Assembly: GCA_943370145.1 (NCBI GenBank)
Contig: CALRPY020000004.1
Coordinates: 1-64,000 of the forward strand
Direction: 5' to 3'
Source of the DNA: Ga0077536 sp943370145
Lineage (GTDB): Bacteria; Pseudomonadota; Gammaproteobacteria; Ga0077536
Length of the DNA stretch: 64,000 bases
Translations under genes and position numbers: made by a program
The notes under the pieces: generated by a model
What the model was told of the DNA's origin: nothing
What the model saw: only the letters and a program-made list of their open reading frames with translations
The model's database searches: none
Shown here: positions 8,383 to 17,023 of the stretch, piece by piece
Layout: the number at the start of each line of letters is the position of its first letter
Numbering within the stretch: the first letter of the stretch is position 1

Positions 8383-9278
8383 AACGCGAGGAAGTGCGCC
8401 GCCGTTTCGCGCGGCTTTTCCAGCATGGGTACGTGGCCGGTGTCCGGCATCAGCGCGAGGCGACTGCCCGGGACCAGTGTCTGCAGGATGCGCGCGCCGG
8501 ACGCGTCGAGGATGCGGTCGCGTTCGCCCCAGCAGATCAGGGTCGGCAGCGCGAGGCCCGGCAGCGCGTCCTCGAAGGCGACCGGGGTCCCGAACAGCTC
8601 ATCGAAAAGCCGGGCGTGAAACGCCGCGTCGGCCATCGCGCGCCGCGCCAGCACGCGCCGGAAGGCCGCCGGCATCCACGGCGCGCGCACGAAGCACAGG
8701 TCGACGACGCGCTCGAAGTCCGCTTCACTGCGCACCAGCAGGGGGTTCTCGCCCCGGGCCAGCGCAGTCATCACTTCGCTGGGCGTCGCGCCCATCACGC
8801 CCGCCGGTGCCAGCAGCCACAGGCTCGCCACCGCCGCCGGATGGCGTACGGCGTAGTGCGCGGCCAGGTAGCCGCCCATCGAGTTGCCGCCGAGATGGAA
8901 GCGCGTGAGTCCCAGCGCGTGCGCAAAAGCCGTGATGCGCGCGAGCTGCTGGTCCAGCGAATAGCCGGCCCCGGGCTGGCGGCTGCTGTCGCCATAGCCG
9001 GGCAGATCCGGCGCGATCACGCGGTAGTGCCGGGTCAGTTCCCTGGCAATCGGGGTCCAGTTGTCGCGGCTCGCGCCAAAGCCGTGGAGCAGGAGAAGCG
9101 GCTCGCCGCTGCCACCATCGAGGTAGGCGATACGATGGCCGTCGACGTCGATTTGCCTGTCTGCAAGCCCTGCGGCGCGCCGCTGGAGCTGCAGGGCCGC
9201 GGTGAAATACCGCGCCGGCGCGATGAAGTAGCCGGCGACCGTCGCCGCGGCGAGTCCTGACAACAGCGTTCCAAGCAT
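8367..9278 (-). CDS. alpha/beta-fold hydrolase, membrane-anchored N-terminus
   Basis: The 303-residue protein has a hydrophobic N-terminus (about 1-20), likely a membrane anchor. The core is an alpha/beta hydrolase with HGFGASRDNW (oxyanion region), GGNSMGG as the nucleophile elbow (Ser about 133), GERDRILD containing the acid residue and DTGHVPMLEKP containing the catalytic His. It resembles lipases and esterases of the meta-cleavage hydrolase superfamily. It lies 12 bases downstream of the CocE-type gene, so it is probably in the same transcript. The substrate cannot be read from sequence. Confidence 0.8.
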   Translation of the reverse strand: MLGTLLSGLAAATVAGYFIAPARYFTAALQLQRRAAGLADRQIDVDGHRIAYLDGGSGEPLLLLHGFGASRDNWTPIARELTRHYRVIAPDLPGYGDSSRQPGAGYSLDQQLARITAFAHALGLTRFHLGGNSMGGYLAAHYAVRHPAAVASLWLLAPAGVMGATPSEVMTALARGENPLLVRSEADFERVVDLCFVRAPWMPAAFRRVLARRAMADAAFHARLFDELFGTPVAFEDALPGLALPTLICWGERDRILDASGARILQTLVPGSRLALMPDTGHVPMLEKPRETAAHFLAFQRGA

Positions 9279-9290
9279 CTGCGTCGTCCT

Positions 9291-11024
9291 TCAGTCCGGA
9301 CGCTCGATCTCCGGCAATACGAGGTGCGACGCGCAGTCCTGGCCGTGGAAGACACGCTGCAGGGCCGGCTCGAAGCGGGCCGCCCGGTGCGCAAGTTCAC
9401 CGGTGTTCGGATTGCGGTCGTAGCGCGGGAAGTCGCTCGAAGTGACGAGCACGCGCAGCCGGTGGCCGGCCTTGAACACCATCGCCGTGGACCAGAGGTC
9501 GATCTCCACGCGGAGCATCTCGCCCGGGCTGACCGGCTGGCGTCGCTGCCCGTCGCGGAAGGACAGGCGCAGGATGCCGTCGCAGACGTTGTAGGTGCGC
9601 CCGTCCGGATGCACGTCGCACAGCTTGACGATGAAATCGGTGTCGCGGCCGCTGGTCGCGACGTACAGCACGGCGCGCACGGGGCCGGTGATCTCGAGAT
9701 CCTGCCCGAGCGCGCCGGACGTGTACTCGAGCACGTCACGGCGGCCGAGGATGCGATGCTGGTCGACAGGGCCGGGCGTGTACTGCGCCGGCAGCAGCAG
9801 CGTGCCGCCGGCGGTCGGGCAGGGGTCGGCCGGATCGTAGACGTAGCTGCGCGCATCGGTGTCCGCCGCGCGGCGCTCGCGTGCGAAGGCGCCGTCGCCG
9901 TTCAGGTACCAGTGCCGGTAGCGCGCGCGCGACAAGGGCCAGTCGTGTTCATCGCGCCAGCGGTTCGCGCCCTGCACGAAAATCCGGACCGGCGCCTCCT
10001 CGTCGATGCCGTTTGCCTCGCCTTTCAGCCAGCGGTCGAACCAGCGCAGCTGCAGGCGCGTGAGGTCTTCCTTGAGATCCAGCAGCAGGCCGTTCGCACG
10101 GAAGCCGAAGTCGATGTCGCCCACCACGTTCTGGAACATCGCGTGCGCCCACGGCCCGATGATGAGCCGGCTCTTCTGTCGCGCCTCGTCGCTGCCCGCG
10201 GTGTCGCGCATCGCGCGGAAGTGCTGGAGATCGGCGTTCAGCAGCAGATCGTGCCAGCCGGCGATCGACAGGCTCGGCACCTTCACCTGGTGATGGCGCC
10301 CGGCGACGAGCAGGCTGCGCGTCCAGTCATCCGGCTCCGAGTGGCGCAGGAACTCGTAGAAGAACGGCACGAAGCGGTCGTCCTCCGGCCGCGCCGGCGC
10401 GAAGCGGTCGAGGGGCAGTTCGCGCAGCACGCGCTCGAAATCGTCGATATCGTCCACGAGCTGCAGCAGCAGCGGGAAGAAATCGGCCGGCTGCGGCCGC
10501 GAGCGGATCAGCGCCGCCGGCCCGATCGCGCGCAGGCTCCACATCGCGAGCAGGCCGATGTTGAGCGCGCCGCCGCGCCAGAAATGGTCGTGGTAGAAGT
10601 CGTTGGGCGCCGTCGTCGGCGAAATCGCGCGCAGGGAAGGATGGCCGGAAGCCGCGGCGAGCCAGGACGTGCCCCCCATGTAGGACAGCCCGTAGCAACC
10701 CGTGATGCCGTTCGAGAACGGCTGCGTCGCGGCCCAGGCCAGGGTGTCATGGCCGTCGTCGAGTTCGTCGCGGTACGGAAAGAACACGCCACCCTCGGAT
10801 GCCCAGCGCGCGCGGACATCCTGGATGACCACGGCATAGCCGGCCGCGGCGGCGCGGATGGGGTCCAGCGTCATCGCGGTGATCGGCCACAGCTCCTTGT
10901 TGTAGGGCGTGCGCTGGACGAGCACCGGGTACTTTCCCGGGGCTGACGGGCGGTAGACGTCTGCGCGCAGCCGGGTGCCGTCACGGAGCGCAACCGCGAC
11001 GTTCTTCTCGACGATGACCGTCAT
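9291..11024 (-). CDS. CocE/NonD family hydrolase (X-Pro dipeptidyl-peptidase-like)
   Basis: The 577-residue protein has the two-part layout of CocE-type acyl hydrolases. An alpha/beta hydrolase domain carries the elbow GLSYMGG (Ser114), an acid in AGWHD, and His in GPWAHAMFQ. A C-terminal beta-sandwich jelly-roll domain (about 340-570; DLEITGPVRAVLYVATS and DFIVKLCDVHPDGR) completes it. Family members hydrolyse esters or amides, for example cocaine esterase and glutaryl acylase. Its ATG overlaps the stop of the PadR gene as ATGA, so regulator and hydrolase are translationally coupled. That position at the PHA locus hints at a role in polymer or oligomer turnover, but this is inference. Confidence 0.85.
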   Translation of the reverse strand: MTVIVEKNVAVALRDGTRLRADVYRPSAPGKYPVLVQRTPYNKELWPITAMTLDPIRAAAAGYAVVIQDVRARWASEGGVFFPYRDELDDGHDTLAWAATQPFSNGITGCYGLSYMGGTSWLAAASGHPSLRAISPTTAPNDFYHDHFWRGGALNIGLLAMWSLRAIGPAALIRSRPQPADFFPLLLQLVDDIDDFERVLRELPLDRFAPARPEDDRFVPFFYEFLRHSEPDDWTRSLLVAGRHHQVKVPSLSIAGWHDLLLNADLQHFRAMRDTAGSDEARQKSRLIIGPWAHAMFQNVVGDIDFGFRANGLLLDLKEDLTRLQLRWFDRWLKGEANGIDEEAPVRIFVQGANRWRDEHDWPLSRARYRHWYLNGDGAFARERRAADTDARSYVYDPADPCPTAGGTLLLPAQYTPGPVDQHRILGRRDVLEYTSGALGQDLEITGPVRAVLYVATSGRDTDFIVKLCDVHPDGRTYNVCDGILRLSFRDGQRRQPVSPGEMLRVEIDLWSTAMVFKAGHRLRVLVTSSDFPRYDRNPNTGELAHRAARFEPALQRVFHGQDCASHLVLPEIERPD

Positions 11025-11443
11025 GCCGACTTCTTCCGGCTGCCCTGCTTCGACCGCGCCGGGCCCTCCGCGCTCGCGCCGTCGTTGACCACGCGCGCCG
11101 CGGTCGTGAGCCCGGCAAGTTCCTCGAGCCCGCGCCGGTGCGCGTCGATGAAGGCCAACCAGTTGTCCAGGAACATTTTTCCCGCCGTTGTCATGTTGTA
11201 GACGCGCCGCGCCGGGCCGTCGCTGGAGGTGTCCCAGGTGGATGACACCAGGCCGCTGCGCTCCATCTGGCGCAACATCCGGTAGATGGAGCCCTTGTTC
11301 AGTTCGCCGAGGCCCGCCTCCTCGAGGCGCTGCGCCAGTTCGTAGCCATAGGCCGACCAGCCCTTGAGCAGGGCGAGCAGGTGGGCGGTCAGCATGTCGC
11401 CGCTCGGCCGGAGATGTGGCTCGGCGGTTGATTTCTCGTTCAC
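11021..11443 (-). CDS. PadR-family repressor, PhaQ-like
   Basis: This 140-residue regulator starts at GTG 11443, preceded by GAGG. The longer in-frame ATG at 11518 is rejected because it lies upstream of the predicted promoter. A PadR winged helix spans about 17-95 (LLALLKGWSAYGYELAQRLEE, then KGSIYRMLRQMERSGLV), with an alkaline C-terminal tail. PadR proteins beside PHA genes in Bacillus (PhaQ) repress the phasin/synthase operon until PHB appears, and this gene likewise faces the phasin. It probably binds the palindrome at 11479-11515 and so controls both directions (inference). It is co-transcribed with the CocE-type hydrolase. Confidence 0.8.
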   Translation of the reverse strand: MNEKSTAEPHLRPSGDMLTAHLLALLKGWSAYGYELAQRLEEAGLGELNKGSIYRMLRQMERSGLVSSTWDTSSDGPARRVYNMTTAGKMFLDNWLAFIDAHRRGLEELAGLTTAARVVNDGASAEGPARSKQGSRKKSA

Positions 11444-11478
11444 GAATACCTCATCGCAGAAAAAACTTTGTTCCGCAT

Positions 11479-11515
11479 GTTGACACCTATATGCACTCCG
11501 CATATAAGTGTCAAC
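11479..11515. promoter_or_regulatory. 37-bp palindrome carrying two opposed, interlocked sigma70-type promoters
   Basis: GTTGACACCTATATGC (11479-11494) and GCATATAAGTGTCAAC (11500-11515) are inverted repeats with one mismatch and a 5-base centre. On the plus strand TTGACA (11480-11485), 17 bases and TATAAG (11503-11508) lead to the phasin gene. On the minus strand TTGACA (11514-11509), 17 bases and TATAGG (11491-11486) lead to the PadR gene. Each promoter's -35 lies beside the other's -10. Repressor binding to the palindrome would shut both. Confidence 0.75.
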
Positions 11516-11518
11516 CAA

Positions 11519-11536
11519 GTTTGCAGTGCAGCAAAC
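11519..11536 (+). promoter_or_regulatory. second inverted repeat in the phasin leader
   Basis: GTTTGC-AGTGCA-GCAAAC lies a few bases downstream of the predicted phasin transcription start. The core is TGC-rich, like sites reported for PhaR-type regulators of PHA genes. It may be an additional operator; no phaR is present in the window. Confidence 0.4.
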
Positions 11537-11591
11537 ATCTCACGCATTATTAACCAAACACGGCACCCGGTGTGCCAAGAGGAGCTCAAAA

Positions 11592-12014
11592 ATGACAACG
11601 AAGTCCAAGACCGGGTCCGCCCCGGAAGCCGTCGCCAGCGAAGCGATCAACAATTACCTTGAACTGCTGAGCACGTCGCAGGAGAAGTTCGCCAAGTCGC
11701 TGAAGGGCGCCACCGAACGCGCCGCCCGTGTCAACGGCACGCTGATCGAGGCCTTCATCGAGAGCCAGCGTGCGGCGCTCGAAACCGGCAAGCGCATCGC
11801 CACGAACCCGACCGACTACGCCAGCAACGTGAAGGCGGTGATGGAAAGCGCGACCGCGGCGCAGGAACGCGTACTCGGCCTCGCCAAGACCCTGTACCAG
11901 GAACAGGCCGACATCGCTGCGGAGTTCCGCACCCTGTTCCAGGGCAGCTTCGACGCCGCCGACCTCTCCGAGGCCGCGCGCAAGTTCGCTGCATTCTGGC
12001 CCAAGGCCGCCTGA
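11592..12014 (+). CDS. phasin family protein
   Basis: The 140-residue, Ala-rich and almost wholly helical protein starts at the ATG preceded by GAGGAG. The sequence LELLSTSQEKFAKSLKGATERAARVNGTLIEAFIESQRAALETGKR is characteristic of phasins, which coat polyhydroxyalkanoate granules through amphipathic helices. The end is AFWPKAA. It is the first gene rightward from the palindromic promoter and is followed by lipase, PhaE-like and phaC genes. Regulation by the divergent PadR protein is likely, since phasin-linked PadR repressors release DNA when PHA accumulates. Confidence 0.85.
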   Translation: MTTKSKTGSAPEAVASEAINNYLELLSTSQEKFAKSLKGATERAARVNGTLIEAFIESQRAALETGKRIATNPTDYASNVKAVMESATAAQERVLGLAKTLYQEQADIAAEFRTLFQGSFDAADLSEAARKFAAFWPKAA

Positions 12015-12083
12015 TCCGAGTGCCGTGGGCCCGCGTGACGCAGGGCGTCGCGCGGCTGCCCACAGCCCCCGCATAATAGATTC

Positions 12084-12941
12084 ATGAACGAACGACACGA
12101 CCATACCGACGGCGCAGAACCGGTCGACGATTACGACAACCCGTTCGCTCATGACCCTTCGGTCCAGCACACGCTCACGCCGCTGTGGCGCGAATCCGCG
12201 TGGGGCATGGACTGGGTGAAGCTGCGCTTGTCGCCCGTGTTCTACGGTTACGGCTGCGAACGTGGCAGCGGCGAACCCGTACTGCTGATCCCGGGCTTCA
12301 TGGCCGGCGATTACCTGATGCTGGAGCTGCACCGGTGGCTCAAGCGCATCGGCTACCGCTCCCACCTGTCGAACATCGTCTGGAACAACGACTGCCCCGA
12401 CCGCACGGCCCGCAACGTCATGCAGCGCGCCCGGCGGATCCGCGAGGAGACGGGCATGAAACTGCGCGTCATCGGACACAGCCTGGGCGGAATGCTCGCG
12501 AAGAGCCTGGTCCAGGACCATCCGGACCTGTTCGACCGCATCATCACGCTCGGCTCGCCGTTCCGCTCGCTGGTGAAGGCGCACCCGGCGGTGGTGGGCA
12601 TCTGGGACAAGCTGAAGCTCAACCAGAGCGGCGTGGTCGGTCGCAACCTGCACGCCTCGTGCGGCACCGGACACTGCCTGTGCAGCTTCGTCCGCAACAT
12701 GATCCAGCCGCAGCCGCGGCCGGTCGCGCAGTTCGCGGTCTATTCGAAGACCGACGGCGTCGCCGACTGGTCCAGCTGCATCGAAGAAGATTCCAGGCAC
12801 AACACCGAAGTCAAATGCACGCATATCGGCATGGTCTTCCATCCCGATGTGTATCGCGTCATCGCTCGTCGACTGGCCCAGCGGGTCCATCCGGGCGGTC
12901 ACTCCGCGGGGCTGGCGGCGCACGCAAAGGAGGAAAAATGA
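12084..12941 (+). CDS. alpha/beta hydrolase of the lipase/PGAP1-like group at the PHA locus
   Basis: The 285-residue protein has a core beginning with PVLLIPGFMAGDYLM (65-79). The nucleophile elbow is GHSLGG (Ser133), and a His near 265-270 (CTHIGMVFHPDVY) may complete the triad. It resembles lipases that act on long acyl or polymer substrates. The gene follows phasin by about 70 bases and overlaps the PhaE-like gene by ATGA. Coupling to synthase subunits suggests PHA mobilisation or chain-length control, but no depolymerase signature beyond the fold can be claimed. Several cysteines (CGTGHCLC near 194-201) are unusual. Confidence 0.7.
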   Translation: MNERHDHTDGAEPVDDYDNPFAHDPSVQHTLTPLWRESAWGMDWVKLRLSPVFYGYGCERGSGEPVLLIPGFMAGDYLMLELHRWLKRIGYRSHLSNIVWNNDCPDRTARNVMQRARRIREETGMKLRVIGHSLGGMLAKSLVQDHPDLFDRIITLGSPFRSLVKAHPAVVGIWDKLKLNQSGVVGRNLHASCGTGHCLCSFVRNMIQPQPRPVAQFAVYSKTDGVADWSSCIEEDSRHNTEVKCTHIGMVFHPDVYRVIARRLAQRVHPGGHSAGLAAHAKEEK

Positions 12942-13339
12942 ACGACGAACAGGAACCGTTGAACCCGGTACGGCTGTGGCGTGAGTGGTTCGTCAAGTCC
13001 GAGAAGGCCTGGAGCCAGGCCATGACGGACATGATGGGCGACGAGCGCTTCTCCAAGGGCATGGGCCGCTACATGCAGGAAGCCCTGCACACGCACCGGA
13101 TGTTCAGCGAGTCCATGGCGCAGTACCTCGCCAACCTGAACCTGCCGTCGCGGCAGGATGTGCTCGACATCGGCGACCGCCTGGGCCAGGTCGAGGACGC
13201 GCTGGCGTCGGTGCAGGTGGAGCTGCGCGAACTGCGCATGCGCATGGCCCAGGGTAATGCGGCGGGCATCGCGCCTGCCGCGCAACAGCCCGGCCTCGTG
13301 AAACCCGCGCGCACCAAGCGCCCGGCGGAGCAGCCCTGA
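12938..13339 (+). CDS. phaE: short PhaE-like subunit of class III PHA synthase
   Basis: The 133-residue protein starts at the ATG after AAAGGAGG, overlapping the lipase stop. The N-terminal half (LWREWFVKSEKAWSQAMTDMM, then EALHTHRMFSESMAQYLANLNLPSRQDVLDIGDRL) matches the PhaE/phasin-like helical pattern, including the NLPSRxDV segment seen in PhaE and PhaM-type proteins. A helical coil (about 86-105) and a Lys/Pro tail follow. Typical class III PhaE is around twice to three times as long, so this is a minimal version. It sits directly before phaC, where PhaE activates the catalytic subunit. It could also be classed as a phasin-like protein. Confidence 0.7.
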   Translation: MNDEQEPLNPVRLWREWFVKSEKAWSQAMTDMMGDERFSKGMGRYMQEALHTHRMFSESMAQYLANLNLPSRQDVLDIGDRLGQVEDALASVQVELRELRMRMAQGNAAGIAPAAQQPGLVKPARTKRPAEQP

Positions 13340-13341
13340 CC

Positions 13342-14460
13342 ATGGCAGCCAAGAAAGCGGGCAAGCCGCCGCCCCCCAAGCAGCAGCCCGGACTGTCACC
13401 CGAGGAAATCGACCTGCGGGTGAAGAAGACGATCGAGCGCACGCTCGCCCGCAACATCCCGGGCCTCAACGTGCCCGCGCCCGAGCTCGACCTCGAGGTG
13501 GGGCAGACGCCGAAGGAAATCGTCTACACGCGCGACACGCTGCGGCTCTACCACTACCGGCCGGTCCTGGATGAAATCTACCGGGTGCCGCTGCTGATCG
13601 TGATGTCGCCCGTCGCGCGCGGTTACATCCTCGACCTCGCGCCCGGCCAGAGCCTCGTCGAATACCTGCTGCTGCAGGGCTTCGACGTCTACATGGCCGA
13701 CTGGATGCCGCCGCGACGCGAGCATGCGCACCTCGGGCTGAACGAGTACGTCAACGAGATGCTGGACGGGGCCATCGAGCACATCCGCGTCGAGACGGGT
13801 GAGCCTGACGTGTCGCTGGTCGGCTACTGCATGGGCGGCATGCTGTCGAGCATCTACGCCGCATTGCATCCCCATCGCGGCATCAAGAACCTCGTCTGCT
13901 TCACGACGCCGATCAACGCCGACGGCATGGTGCTCTACAAGCAATGGGCGATGAGCAAGTCCTTCGACATCGATCGGCTCGTCGACGCGCTCGGCATCAT
14001 CCCCGGCGACATCATCAACGCCTCGATCCAGGCGCTGCGGCCGCTGCAGCGGAGCGCCAACCAGCTGCAGCTGCTGAACAACGTCGACAACGACGCCTTC
14101 GTGAAGGCGAACCTGCGCTTCGACCGCTGGGCCGCCGACCAGCTGCCCCTGCCGGGTGAACTCATGCGCGAGTTCGTGCGCGATTTCCTGCGTGGAAACA
14201 AGTTCATCAGCGGCGAGTTCCACGTGGGTGACAAAGCCGTCGATCTGGGTAAAATCCGGGTGCCTTTCCTGCACGTGGCCGCCGAATACGACCACATCGT
14301 GCCCACCGCCGCGTCGCGCGACCTGATCGGCCTCGTCGGCAGCGACGACAAGAAGGAAATCGTGATCAAGGGTGGCCATGTCAGCCTCGTTGCCGGCGGC
14401 AACGCGGTCTATCGCCTGTGGCCCCAGCTCGACCGCTGGTTGAGCGCGCGGTCGCTCTAG
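13342..14460 (+). CDS. phaC: class III poly(3-hydroxyalkanoate) synthase catalytic subunit
   Basis: The 372-residue protein has the length of class III PhaC. The lipase-like box is GYCMGG with nucleophile Cys163 in place of Ser. Asp317 (AEYDHIVP) and His346 (GGHVSLV) complete the triad, and DVYMADWMPP near 115-124 is a PhaC hallmark. It polymerises (R)-3-hydroxyacyl-CoA into PHA on granules, as a complex with PhaE. The N-terminus is Lys/Pro-rich (KPPPPKQQP). It follows phaE after a single base and ends the operon at a GC hairpin. Confidence 0.93.
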   Translation: MAAKKAGKPPPPKQQPGLSPEEIDLRVKKTIERTLARNIPGLNVPAPELDLEVGQTPKEIVYTRDTLRLYHYRPVLDEIYRVPLLIVMSPVARGYILDLAPGQSLVEYLLLQGFDVYMADWMPPRREHAHLGLNEYVNEMLDGAIEHIRVETGEPDVSLVGYCMGGMLSSIYAALHPHRGIKNLVCFTTPINADGMVLYKQWAMSKSFDIDRLVDALGIIPGDIINASIQALRPLQRSANQLQLLNNVDNDAFVKANLRFDRWAADQLPLPGELMREFVRDFLRGNKFISGEFHVGDKAVDLGKIRVPFLHVAAEYDHIVPTAASRDLIGLVGSDDKKEIVIKGGHVSLVAGGNAVYRLWPQLDRWLSARSL

Positions 14461-14461
14461 C

Positions 14462-14484
14462 GCGCGCCGTCGCCGCCGGCGCGC
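14462..14484 (+). terminator. GC hairpin after phaC
   Basis: GCGCGCCG and CGGCGCGC form a perfect 8-bp stem with a 7-base loop right after the phaC stop codon. There is no T-run behind it, so termination is uncertain. Confidence 0.35.
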
Positions 14485-14529
14485 GGTGACGGTCCGTCCG
14501 AACAAGCATCAAAGAGGAGTCTGTCAGTC

Positions 14530-15129
14530 ATGGCGCAAGCAAAGGTTGCCGAGGCGTGGAAGAACTACCCGCTGCAAACGAAGTTGAAGGGCAAGGCCTA
14601 TACCCTGCGTCCGATGACCCTCGACGACGGCGAACGCCTGCAGAAGTTTGCGCGTGAACTGCCGCCGCACGACCTGCTGTTCCTGCGGCGTGACATCAGC
14701 AAGGCGGAGGGCATCAAGCGCTGGACCGACGCGGTCGAGCGCGGCGCGATGTACACGATCCTCTGCGAGGACGAGCACGGCATCGCGGGCTATTCGTCGC
14801 TGCACCTGACGGAGCTCGACTGGTCCAAGCACGTGGCGGACCTGCGCGTCGCGACGGCCGAGCGCGCGCGTGGCGCCGGGCTCGGTCGACTGATGACCCG
14901 CGAAGCGTTCAACATGGCGCTGGCGCTCGGCATCGAGAAGGTGGTCGCCCGCATGACGCCGGATCAACAGGGGGCTCGCGCCCTGTTCCAGGAACTGGGC
15001 TTCCAGCCCGAGGCGTTGCTGAAGGACGAGGTCAAGGATCGGGATGGCGAATACCACGACCTGCTGATCATGGCCTGCAACGTCGACACCTTCCTCGCGC
15101 AGCGCCAGGCTTTCGGCGTCTCCAGCTGA
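14530..15129 (+). CDS. GNAT-family N-acetyltransferase
   Basis: The 199-residue protein is a single GNAT fold. YTLRPMTLDDGERLQKFARELP begins the fold at about 24-45. The acetyl-CoA loop is ARGAGLGR (about 117-124) within VATAERARGAGLGRLM, and ALFQELGFQPEALL (about 155-168) is the usual C-terminal pattern. AAGAGGAG precedes the ATG by about 12 bases. The acceptor (small molecule or protein amine) cannot be told. It lies between the PHA operon and the transglycosylase gene, probably in its own unit. Confidence 0.85.
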   Translation: MAQAKVAEAWKNYPLQTKLKGKAYTLRPMTLDDGERLQKFARELPPHDLLFLRRDISKAEGIKRWTDAVERGAMYTILCEDEHGIAGYSSLHLTELDWSKHVADLRVATAERARGAGLGRLMTREAFNMALALGIEKVVARMTPDQQGARALFQELGFQPEALLKDEVKDRDGEYHDLLIMACNVDTFLAQRQAFGVSS

Positions 15130-15151
15130 CGGCAGCCCCACCGGCCACCGC

Positions 15152-17023
15152 ATGCACGCGAAGGCCCGTCGGGGGATGACACCAGCGACCGTCGACAGGC
15201 GTGGACGGCGGGCGCGCCGGCTGCTCCTGGCCTGTGCGCTGTGCGGCGTGGCGGCCGCCGCGCGCGCCGACGACGTCCCCATCGAATTGCCCGTCAACTA
15301 CGCACTCGTCCGCGCCGCACTCGTCGAACAGATCTTCATCGGTCCAGACACCACCGCGCGCGTGCTGGAAGGCAAGAACGCCTGCAACATCCTCACGCTG
15401 TCCGAGCCGGCGGTCGATGGCGCCGCCGGCAGGATCCGGGTGCGCACACGCGTGACCTCGCGCGGCGGTACGCCGCTGACCAGGGGACGCTGCCTGCCCC
15501 TGTTCGAGTGGCAGGGCGTGCTCGAGGCGACGGAGGAACCGCGCGTGCTCGACGGCCAGCGCGCCGTTGGCTTCCGCGTCACCGACTCGAAGATCCTGAA
15601 CGACGAGGGCGAGCGCAGCGCCGTGCCCGGCGTGCTGTGGCGCTGGGTGAAGGAGAACGTGCACCCGCGGCTGGAAAACTTGCGCATCGACCTGGACGTC
15701 CCGCTGGCGGCTGCCGGCGCGCTGCTGCGCGAGCAGTCCACGGCTGATGCGGCTGCGCTCGAGGCGATCCTGGCCGGCGCGAGATTCACCAAAGCCTCCG
15801 CCAGCGTCGAGGCCCTGAACATCGCCGTCTCCCTGCGCGCGCCGGCGCCGCCACCGGGCTGGACGCCGCCCGCCGCCGAACCGGCGCTCTCGGTCGAGGA
15901 ACTCGCGCAGTGGCGCGAGGCCTGGCAGGCCTGGGACGTGTTCGCCACCTGGTTGATCAAGGAACTTGCCGGCCCGACGACACCGATGCTCCGCGACGCA
16001 CTGGCGGGCGTCCTGCTCGATGCGCGCCACGATCTCGTCGTGGCGCTCGAATCGGATTCCGGCCAGGACCCGGTGCGCGATCTCTTCAGGAAATCCTGGC
16101 AGCGCCTGCGGCCGGTCATGCGCGAGCTCGGGGCGGGCCTGCCGGCCGGTGACGCCCTGCGCATGCTCAGCTTCCTGTCCGCCGCCGACGTGCTCGACCA
16201 GCTCGACCGTGCGGCGCCACAGCTCGGGTTCCGGATCGATCGCGACACGCTGCGTCGGCTCGCGCGCACGCTGCGGCCCGGGCTGACCGACGACATGCTC
16301 GTTTATTCGACGGAGGTCGATCCCGCACTGCGCGCGCTGTTCGGATTCGATCCCGAACTCGCGGCCGGTTCGACACCGCGACCGGGCGCGCTCGATTTCC
16401 TGATTGCGCCCGCCTACGCGATGGTCGACGTCGATCCCGCGTTGGGCCAGAAACTGCAGGGCTGGGTGCCGCGCGGCGACGACCTGGATGCATTCCTGCG
16501 CCAGGTCGACCTGTTGCTCGATGCGATCGCGGAGCCGGAACTCGCGCGCGGCAGGATCGAACCGGCCTTCGTCGACGTCTATCGCGCATTGCTGCCGGCG
16601 ACCGCGTGGCAGGAAACCTGCTGGCGGCAGTTCGAGATCCGCAACGGCCGGATTGACACCGTGCAGTCGGCGGTCGGCTCGCTCGGCATCATGCAGATCA
16701 ACAAGCACGTGTGGCGGGGCATCTACAACCTGGACGCGCTGCTCGGCGACGTTTCCTACAACGCGCGCGCCGGCAATGAAATCCTCGTTCATTACCTCGT
16801 GGACTACGCGATCCGCCGTGGCGAGCACCGGAAGAGGGGCAATCCGGACGATCTCGCCCGCGCGGCCTACGCCGTGTACAACGGGGGGCCGGCGCAGCTC
16901 GCGCGCTATCGCAGGGGCGACACGCGGCCTGCGTTGCGGAAGATCGACGAGTCCTTCTACAGCAAATTCAAACAGGTCCGGCGCCTCGGACCGGAGGCGG
17001 TGAAGTCATGTTTCGGCGGCTGA
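15152..17023 (+). CDS. secreted lytic transglycosylase, SLT (GH23) domain
   Basis: The 623-residue protein has an Arg-rich signal peptide (about 17-39, ending ARADD), a long N-terminal part without a recognised domain (40-470) and a C-terminal SLT domain. The catalytic Glu is Glu488 in AWQETCWRQF. GSLGIMQIN and YAVYNGGP are the other GH23 signatures. The enzyme would cut peptidoglycan between MurNAc and GlcNAc in the periplasm, leaving a 1,6-anhydro end. No clear ribosome binding site precedes ATG 15152; ATG 15176 is an alternative start. It overlaps the downstream metallohydrolase gene by 16 bases, so the two may act together on the cell wall (inference). Confidence 0.83.
   Translation: MHAKARRGMTPATVDRRGRRARRLLLACALCGVAAAARADDVPIELPVNYALVRAALVEQIFIGPDTTARVLEGKNACNILTLSEPAVDGAAGRIRVRTRVTSRGGTPLTRGRCLPLFEWQGVLEATEEPRVLDGQRAVGFRVTDSKILNDEGERSAVPGVLWRWVKENVHPRLENLRIDLDVPLAAAGALLREQSTADAAALEAILAGARFTKASASVEALNIAVSLRAPAPPPGWTPPAAEPALSVEELAQWREAWQAWDVFATWLIKELAGPTTPMLRDALAGVLLDARHDLVVALESDSGQDPVRDLFRKSWQRLRPVMRELGAGLPAGDALRMLSFLSAADVLDQLDRAAPQLGFRIDRDTLRRLARTLRPGLTDDMLVYSTEVDPALRALFGFDPELAAGSTPRPGALDFLIAPAYAMVDVDPALGQKLQGWVPRGDDLDAFLRQVDLLLDAIAEPELARGRIEPAFVDVYRALLPATAWQETCWRQFEIRNGRIDTVQSAVGSLGIMQINKHVWRGIYNLDALLGDVSYNARAGNEILVHYLVDYAIRRGEHRKRGNPDDLARAAYAVYNGGPAQLARYRRGDTRPALRKIDESFYSKFKQVRRLGPEAVKSCFGG

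Noticed and set aside
11444..11518. Longer start of the PadR gene at ATG 11518
   Set aside because: It would place 25 codons across the divergent promoter and upstream of the predicted transcription start; GTG 11443 has GAGG upstream.
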